Notes under the pieces: generated by a model
The model's input: only the letters and a program-made list of their open reading frames with translations
The model's database searches: none
Told to the model about the DNA's origin: nothing
From: a virus
IMG/VR virus record: IMGVR_UViG_3300006641_000248
Location: 1-20,066 of that record
Reading direction: 5' to 3' (one strand)
Length of the DNA: 20,066 nt
Position numbers and translations under genes: made by a program
Part shown: positions 14,019-20,066 of the stretch, in pieces
Position numbering within the stretch: the stretch's first letter is position 1
Layout of the letters: the number at the start of each line of letters is the position of its first letter

Positions 14019-14040
14019 GGCGGGGGTTTCGACCCCCGCC
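14019..14040 (+). terminator. UUCG-loop hairpin after the capsid gene (terminator-like)
   Basis: The arms 14019-14027 (GGCGGGGGT) and 14032-14040 pair perfectly over 9 bp with a UUCG tetraloop, a very stable fold. It begins seven bases after the capsid stop. Only TTCACTCT follows, so termination may be partial, or the structure may protect the capsid message end. Confidence 0.75.
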
Positions 14041-14057
14041 TTCACTCTAGGTGTATA

Positions 14058-14102
14058 GATCACACTGACCGGCCTAGCGGACTCTGCACAGACAGTGTGA
14101 TC
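14058..14102. promoter_or_regulatory. 10-bp inverted repeat in the leader of the 14123 gene
   Basis: GATCACACTG (14058-14067) and CAGTGTGATC (14093-14102) are perfect inverted copies separated by 25 bases. The spacer holds a smaller CCG/CGG pair. It lies between the capsid hairpin and the next gene's ribosome site at 14112. It could be a DNA-binding site or an RNA hairpin. Confidence 0.6.
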
Positions 14103-14111
14103 GTATCGTGC

Positions 14112-14117
14112 AGGAGG
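14112..14117 (+). promoter_or_regulatory. Shine-Dalgarno AGGAGG deciding the start at 14123
   Basis: AGGAGG lies five bases before ATG 14123. The GTG at 14108 in the same frame lies upstream of the site and is therefore not chosen. Confidence 0.8.
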
Positions 14118-14122
14118 CTCTT

Positions 14123-14599
14123 ATGGGCGTTACTACGTTTACCGGCCCGGTTCGGGCAGGTGACGTTCTCAACACGACCGGCGATACCGTCGGTTCGATT
14201 GCGAACGTCGGCTACGTTGTGATGGCGCAGTCCGCGCCGGTCACACAGGCCACCAATGTCGGCTCTGCTGGCGTTTACAAAACCAACATCGTTATTCCGG
14301 CTAACAGCCAGATCCTCTCGATCAGCGTCAACAAGACTGCTGCTTGGAGTGGTGCGGCTAAGACGGTTAACGTTGGTACGAACTCCACGGCCACTCAGCT
14401 TGCCGTCGCGGCGGACAACGATCTTTCGACGACTCTTGGCCCCCAAGACATCGTTTGCGGAAGTGATGCCACGCGCGCTGGCAACTGGATTGACGTTGGC
14501 GGTTCTGACGTCCAGATTTTCGTGAAGTCCACGAATACTGGAACGGGCGTTGGCGTCATCACTGTCACTTACATTCAAGCAATCAATCTGACTGCGTAA
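14123..14599 (+). CDS. Small beta-rich virion protein (decoration or head fibre type)
   Basis: This is a 158-residue protein beginning MGVTTFTGPVRAGDVL. It is mostly Thr, Val, Ala, Gly and Asn with alternating strands (VGYVVMAQSAPV, KTNIVIPANSQILSISVNK, TVNVGTNSTATQL, VGVITVTYIQA). The 'MxVTTF.GP...G' start and the 'IPANSQI..I.V' strand are features I recall from small structural proteins coded behind the capsid gene in environmental phages. Very low charge and no helices fit a capsid-surface or fibre-like part. It sits behind the capsid terminator and an inverted repeat. Translation is well supported by AGGAGG. A head-decoration role is likely but not proven. It is the first gene of the next cluster. 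Confidence 0.75.
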   Translation: MGVTTFTGPVRAGDVLNTTGDTVGSIANVGYVVMAQSAPVTQATNVGSAGVYKTNIVIPANSQILSISVNKTAAWSGAAKTVNVGTNSTATQLAVAADNDLSTTLGPQDIVCGSDATRAGNWIDVGGSDVQIFVKSTNTGTGVGVITVTYIQAINLTA

Positions 14600-14616
14600 G
14601 CCACTAGGAGGCTATC

Positions 14617-14892
14617 ATGAAGGGTCGTAAAACTCGCGCTACCGGTGGCGTTAACGCAGCTGCCGAAGATCTTGGCAAGAAGAACATGCGCTACACGTAC
14701 CAGTCCAACGTCAATGACGAGGCTCAGGAGCGTAAGCGCGGTGGTAAGACGGTTGGCCTTCACGGCGCTGCCGCCATGGCTCACGCTGGCCGCAAGCCGC
14801 GTAAGTCGGGTGGTCGCTTGAAGATCGCTGACTGGACTGCCGCTCAGCACGGCACGCCTGCCAAAGGTCGCAAGACCGACGGTTCGCTCTAA
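14617..14892 (+). CDS. Small basic protein with K-x-G-G motifs
   Basis: This is a 91-residue, strongly basic protein with AGGAGG ahead of ATG 14617. It has ATGG at residues 8-11, KRGG at 40-43 and KSGG at 63-66 (RKPRKSGGR). These repeat the motif type of the 1001-residue protein, whose RKSGGK and KRKSGGR are close matches. Between them is a mixed segment (GKKNMRYTYQSNVNDEAQE) and an Ala/His-rich helix. No enzymatic motif or membrane segment is seen. It could bind nucleic acid or the capsid inside. The shared motif suggests that both proteins use the same partner or processing route. It is the last gene before a strong intrinsic terminator. Confidence 0.8.
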   Translation: MKGRKTRATGGVNAAAEDLGKKNMRYTYQSNVNDEAQERKRGGKTVGLHGAAAMAHAGRKPRKSGGRLKIADWTAAQHGTPAKGRKTDGSL

Positions 14893-14897
14893 TAGTG

Positions 14898-14927
14898 GTG
14901 GGGGCCTTGCGCCCCCACTTTTCTCTT
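14898..14927 (+). terminator. Classical intrinsic (Rho-independent) terminator
   Basis: GTGGGGGC (14898-14905) pairs over 8 bp with GCCCCCAC (14911-14918) around a CTTGC loop and is followed directly by TTTTCTCTT. It lies six bases after the stop of the K-x-G-G gene and 12 bases before the next gene starts. This is the clearest terminator in the window. Confidence 0.9.
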
Positions 14928-14938
14928 GGGAGACGGTT

Positions 14939-15202
14939 ATGGCAGGCGCGTGGACACGCAAAGAGGGTAAGAACCCCGAAGGTGGTCTTAACGAGCGGGG
15001 TCGCGCGTCGGCTAGGTCTGAGGGCCACAACCTTAAACCGCCAGTTTCCAAAGAGCAGGCTCAGAAATCCGAAATGTCGGCGGCTCGCCGTCGTTCCTTT
15101 TGCGCTAGGATGGAAGGCATGAAAAAGAGCCTCACTGGTGCCAAGACTGCGAACGACCCAGACAGCCGCATCAACAAGTCACTCAGAAAGTGGGATTGCT
15201 GA
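14939..15202 (+). CDS. Small conserved phage protein with two cysteines (DUF6321-like)
   Basis: This is an 87-residue basic protein with a GGGAG site just before ATG 14939. The sequence WTRKEGKNPEGGLNERGRASA, GHNLKPPVSKEQA, RRSFCARMEGMKK and DPDSRINKSLRKWDC forms a strongly conserved pattern that I know from many environmental phages. I believe it corresponds to DUF6321, though I cannot check. Cysteines are at 55 and at the last residue, 87. The invariant-looking Trp, Gly, Lys, Pro and Cys positions suggest a folded, perhaps metal- or nucleic-acid-binding, small protein. No function is known to me. It sits just behind the intrinsic terminator, and its stop is two bases from the next start, so those genes are probably coupled. 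Confidence 0.85.
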   Translation: MAGAWTRKEGKNPEGGLNERGRASARSEGHNLKPPVSKEQAQKSEMSAARRRSFCARMEGMKKSLTGAKTANDPDSRINKSLRKWDC

Positions 15203-15203
15203 C

Positions 15204-15551
15204 ATGCAACCGATCACTGTTTCCACAACCGACGCTTCTTCAGCGACGAAATACAGCCGTCCGGTTCGCATGGACACTTGGGCCAACGCCCAGACGGTTA
15301 TTCAAGTCAACGTGTCGGGCTCCGCTACCTTTACCGTCGAAACTTCGATGGACGATCCGAACAGCCCGACAAACCCCGTCGCTGTTGGCAGCATGACGTG
15401 GCTGAACGCTGCAGACAGCAACGTGGTCGCCAAGTCGGCGGCAGCTTCCGGCGCTCTTGCGGCCACCCCGGTGTTTATCCGTCTCAAGCAGACGGCGGGC
15501 AGCGGTTCGGCCACGATGACGGTCGCGCAGTTCAGCAACGCTCCGTACTAA
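15204..15551 (+). CDS. Small beta-rich phage structural protein
   Basis: This is a 115-residue protein starting at ATG 15204, one base after the preceding TGA. An in-frame upstream extension reads as out-of-frame sequence of that gene, so coupled initiation at 15204 is chosen. Strands such as MQPITVSTTDASSATKY, TVIQVNVSGSATFTVETSMDD, GSMTWLNAAD and TPVFIRLKQTAGSGSATMTVAQF form a compact beta-sandwich-like pattern. The 'SATFTVETSMDDP..P' part resembles a virion protein common in phages (variants read 'ATYTVQHTFDDP'). It has no charged helices. A head or tail surface role is inferred from this pattern and from its position just before the head-to-tail adaptor gene. Confidence 0.75.
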   Translation: MQPITVSTTDASSATKYSRPVRMDTWANAQTVIQVNVSGSATFTVETSMDDPNSPTNPVAVGSMTWLNAADSNVVAKSAAASGALAATPVFIRLKQTAGSGSATMTVAQFSNAPY

Positions 15552-15560
15552 GGATAGCCA

Positions 15561-16253
15561 ATGACGACCAGCAACACATACACGTTCAATCCGTCGCTTG
15601 GCGAGTTGACGTTGTATGCCTATAATCTGGTCGGCATCCGCAACACGTCTATCGTGCAGGAGCACATGGAAGCCGCCCGCATGGCTACCAATCTGCTCCT
15701 GTCGCGTTGGTCGAACCAAGGTGTGAATCTTTGGGCGGTTGATCTGATCACCGTTCCTCTGGTTGAAGGTCAGGCTACCTACAGCGTTCCTTCCGACACC
15801 GTGGTGATTCTTGACGCCTATATGCGCATTGATGATGGGTCCGGCGACCCCATCGATCGTATTATTCTTCCAATTTCGCGTACTGAGTATGCGTCATACC
15901 CTAACAAAGATCAGCAGGGCTTTACGACCACCTATTGGTTCGATCGCCTGATTTCTCCGACCGTCACTCTCTGGCCGGTGCCGGATGGGCAGAGTGCTCA
16001 GTATCTCAAGTACTACCGGGTTCGTCGCATTCAAGACGCTAATTTGCAAAGCGCTGAAAACGTCGAGATTCCCTATCTTTGGCTTGACGCCTTCGCTTAT
16101 GGTTTGGCGGCGCGTCTTGCGCAGATTTGGCGTCCGGAGCTTCTGGTGTCGCTAAAGCCGCTTGCGGACGAAGCTTATCAGATCGCGGCGGATCAGAACA
16201 TCGAAACTGCGCAGCAGTACATCTCTCCCACAATCGCTGGATACTTCAGATAA
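15561..16253 (+). CDS. Head-to-tail adaptor, P22 gp4-like (packaged DNA stabilisation)
   Basis: This is a 230-residue protein. It begins with the family-type helix GELTLYAYNLVGIRNTSI, then the helix EAARMATNLLLSRWSNQGVNLWAVDL. Strands follow (VPLVEGQATYSVPSDTVVILDAYMR). Next comes ISRTEYASYPNKDQQGFTTTYWFDRL, then TVTLWPVPDG. The last part is the helical PYLWLDAFAYGLAARLAQIWRPELLVSLKPLADEAYQIA. This order matches phage adaptor proteins that bind under the portal after packaging and hold the DNA in. The family includes P22 gp4, where a muramidase activity has also been reported, but no active site can be claimed here. A complete adaptor of this type is the best clue that the virion is a short-tailed phage. 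Confidence 0.85.
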   Translation: MTTSNTYTFNPSLGELTLYAYNLVGIRNTSIVQEHMEAARMATNLLLSRWSNQGVNLWAVDLITVPLVEGQATYSVPSDTVVILDAYMRIDDGSGDPIDRIILPISRTEYASYPNKDQQGFTTTYWFDRLISPTVTLWPVPDGQSAQYLKYYRVRRIQDANLQSAENVEIPYLWLDAFAYGLAARLAQIWRPELLVSLKPLADEAYQIAADQNIETAQQYISPTIAGYFR

Positions 16254-16262
16254 GGAGGCGTT

Positions 16263-19050
<2,788 letters not shown>

Positions 19051-19051
19051 C

Positions 19052-19243
19052 ATGTGGCGTAGTACTGACTCGTGGTTCTACGTTCAGTTCGAAGACGGAA
19101 CGTATGGGTACGTGCATCTAAACACCGCCGGTGACAACATTGGGTTGTACACGGAAAATGGTACCCTAATTCCTGACGGTACTTCGGTCGTGTATACTTG
19201 CGTCAATGACAACGCCCCGGTGCCGCCTTGGTACGTCTCCTAA
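19052..19243 (+). CDS. Small hypothetical protein in fibre cluster
   Basis: This is a 63-residue protein. The start is placed at ATG 19052, one base after the preceding TAA, with GGTGGGGA upstream inside that gene. A longer TTG start at 19034 would only add shadow sequence. It is rich in Tyr, Trp, Thr and Asp (WFYVQFEDGTYGYVHLNT, GLYTENGTLIPDG) and looks like a single small beta fold. No known domain is recognised. Its position between two fibre-type proteins suggests a virion or receptor-binding role, which is inference. Confidence 0.7.
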   Translation: MWRSTDSWFYVQFEDGTYGYVHLNTAGDNIGLYTENGTLIPDGTSVVYTCVNDNAPVPPWYVS

Positions 19244-19252
19244 AGGCAGATA

Positions 19253-19897
19253 ATGTTTGTCCGCGACAACCAGAGCCAGTTTAGGATTAGTAACGCTGAC
19301 GTTCAGCAGTACTACGGTGCTAATGGCACAACGTCTAAGTTTGCTTGGAACAAACCGGTTGGAACAACGTTTGTTTATATCCTTTTGGTGGGTGCCGGGG
19401 GTGTGGGGGATGGCGCAACACAGGGCGGCGGAACTGGCGCTGTAAGTACTTGGATTGGTCCGGCTAAGAGCATACCAAACTCTTTAGCGGTCCAAATTGA
19501 GTCTGGTCAAACTCTTCTAATTGGCAATAGTGGCGGAAGTTTCGTTACTATGATGTCAGCGGCTGCTTCAACTGGCACTGCTGGTGCTGCCGCCACAACG
19601 GTAAACGGGTATTTTGCCGCCGGTATGTACGGTTTCACTGCTGGTGTTGCGGGTGTGACGACTGCTTCTACCGCACAAACGACTACATTTCTTAATCCCG
19701 GAGGCGCTGCCTCCCCATCTGTTGGCAATTACGGTTATACTGTAAATACTAGAACTGGTATGTTTCAATTGAGCCCAATCATCAATGCCGTCGCACCGTC
19801 TAATTTTACTGCTAACGTAACTACGGCCTATGGTTGTGGTTCGTACGTTAATGGAAACATCGGTGGGCCCGGCATGGCCGTGATTGCGAGTTGGTAA
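19253..19897 (+). CDS. Glycine-rich fibre or receptor-binding-type protein
   Basis: This is a 214-residue protein with AAAGGCAG before ATG 19253. After a short lead it has ANGTTSKFAWNKPVGTTFVYILLVGAGGVGDGATQGGG. This is the 'strand followed by Gly-rich loops' pattern of phage adhesin tips, such as those at the ends of T4-like and many environmental fibres. The rest is Ala, Gly, Thr and Val with strands and turns, ending GNIGGPGMAVIASW. Almost no charged residues are present. It probably forms the distal part of a fibre that binds the host surface. DNA here is less G+C-rich and uses more A/T-ending codons than the capsid genes, a common sign of exchange in receptor genes. The following gene begins two bases after the stop and resembles it. 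Confidence 0.78.
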   Translation: MFVRDNQSQFRISNADVQQYYGANGTTSKFAWNKPVGTTFVYILLVGAGGVGDGATQGGGTGAVSTWIGPAKSIPNSLAVQIESGQTLLIGNSGGSFVTMMSAAASTGTAGAAATTVNGYFAAGMYGFTAGVAGVTTASTAQTTTFLNPGGAASPSVGNYGYTVNTRTGMFQLSPIINAVAPSNFTANVTTAYGCGSYVNGNIGGPGMAVIASW

Positions 19898-19898
19898 C

Positions 19899-20066
19899 AT
19901 GTCGTATCCTTTCAATTACCCAACACCGACTAACGCCACCGTTAACATCTATACGGGGCAGGAGCAGGGTACGAACTACAATTACACTTGGGTAAAGCCC
20001 ACGGGTTGCTCATTCGTGTGGTTCACGCTTATTGGTTCGGGTGGAAACGGTGGTGCAGGGTCTGGT
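19899..20066 (+). CDS. Second glycine-rich fibre-type protein (3' end cut by window)
   Basis: The ATG at 19899 is one base after the TAA of the preceding gene, and the frame stays open to the window end (56 codons seen). The visible part reads MSYPFNYPTPTNATVNIY, then GTNYNYTWVKPTGCSFVWFTLIGSGGNGGAG. The segment from GTNYNYTW to GGNGG lines up with GTTSKFAW to GAGGVGDG of the previous gene (W-x-KP-x-G, then FV, a hydrophobic strand and a Gly-rich loop). It is therefore a tandem paralogue. The true length and C-terminus are outside the window. Confidence 0.75.
   Translation, partial: MSYPFNYPTPTNATVNIYTGQEQGTNYNYTWVKPTGCSFVWFTLIGSGGNGGAGSG

Noticed and set aside
14054-14059. TATAGA as a -10 box after the capsid gene
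   Set aside because: No -35 match lies at a suitable distance, and the upstream position is taken by the UUCG hairpin.

Overview
This window is the head-assembly and early fibre part of a tailed double-stranded DNA phage or prophage. Everything is coded on the + strand in tightly packed, often overlapping genes with clear Shine-Dalgarno sites. I see no integrase, repressor, replication, lysis, tRNA or bacterial housekeeping gene. The DNA is G+C-rich and the ribosome sites are typical of Proteobacteria. That suggests a high-G+C proteobacterial host, but the window alone cannot name it. A P22 gp4-type head-to-tail adaptor (15561-16253), a separate scaffold-like protein and the absence of any tape measure, tail tube or prohead protease gene here point to a short-tailed (podovirus-like) virion. 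The tail genes that would settle this lie outside the window.

Layout. 1-2348: the DNA packaging genes, with the end of a small terminase subunit, the large terminase subunit and two small overlapping genes of unknown role. 2386-7076: an 824-residue portal protein with a long charged C-terminal coiled coil, then a 738-residue multidomain protein. That protein has an internal twin-arginine-like segment and a C-terminal EEIQSD domain of the kind seen in large 'polyvalent' phage proteins. 7145-10150: a 1001-residue low-complexity basic protein with 13 K-(K/A/S)-G-G motifs, Thr/Ala-, Gln- and Pro-rich segments and a duplicated 35-residue C-terminal module. 10151-10246: a back-to-back double hairpin. 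10247-12297: a small conserved protein, a GroES-like co-chaperonin, a scaffold-like coiled-coil protein and a conserved unknown. 12298-12463: a hairpin followed directly by a good sigma70-type promoter. 12464-14011: a decoration-type protein and the major capsid protein (HK97 fold, Mu gpT-like), closed by a UUCG hairpin. 14123-16772: small virion proteins, another K-x-G-G protein, a classical intrinsic terminator, the gp4-like adaptor and a CxxC/CxxC protein. 16762-20066: a collagen-like modular fibre and several small beta-rich or glycine-rich fibre proteins, the last one cut by the window end.

How it works together. The terminase pumps DNA through the portal into a procapsid built from the major capsid protein on the scaffold. 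The phage co-chaperonin probably adapts the host GroEL chamber to fold the capsid protein. Decoration proteins coat the shell. The adaptor closes the portal, and the collagen-like and glycine-rich fibres contact the host surface. The promoter and hairpins around the capsid genes probably raise their expression relative to neighbours.

The least explained part is the K-x-G-G protein set (7145-10150, 14617-14892 and, more weakly, the C-terminus of 4860-7076), with the internal Tat-like segment of the 738-residue protein. These are the best candidates here for an undescribed virion-associated system. Their function is not visible from the sequence.
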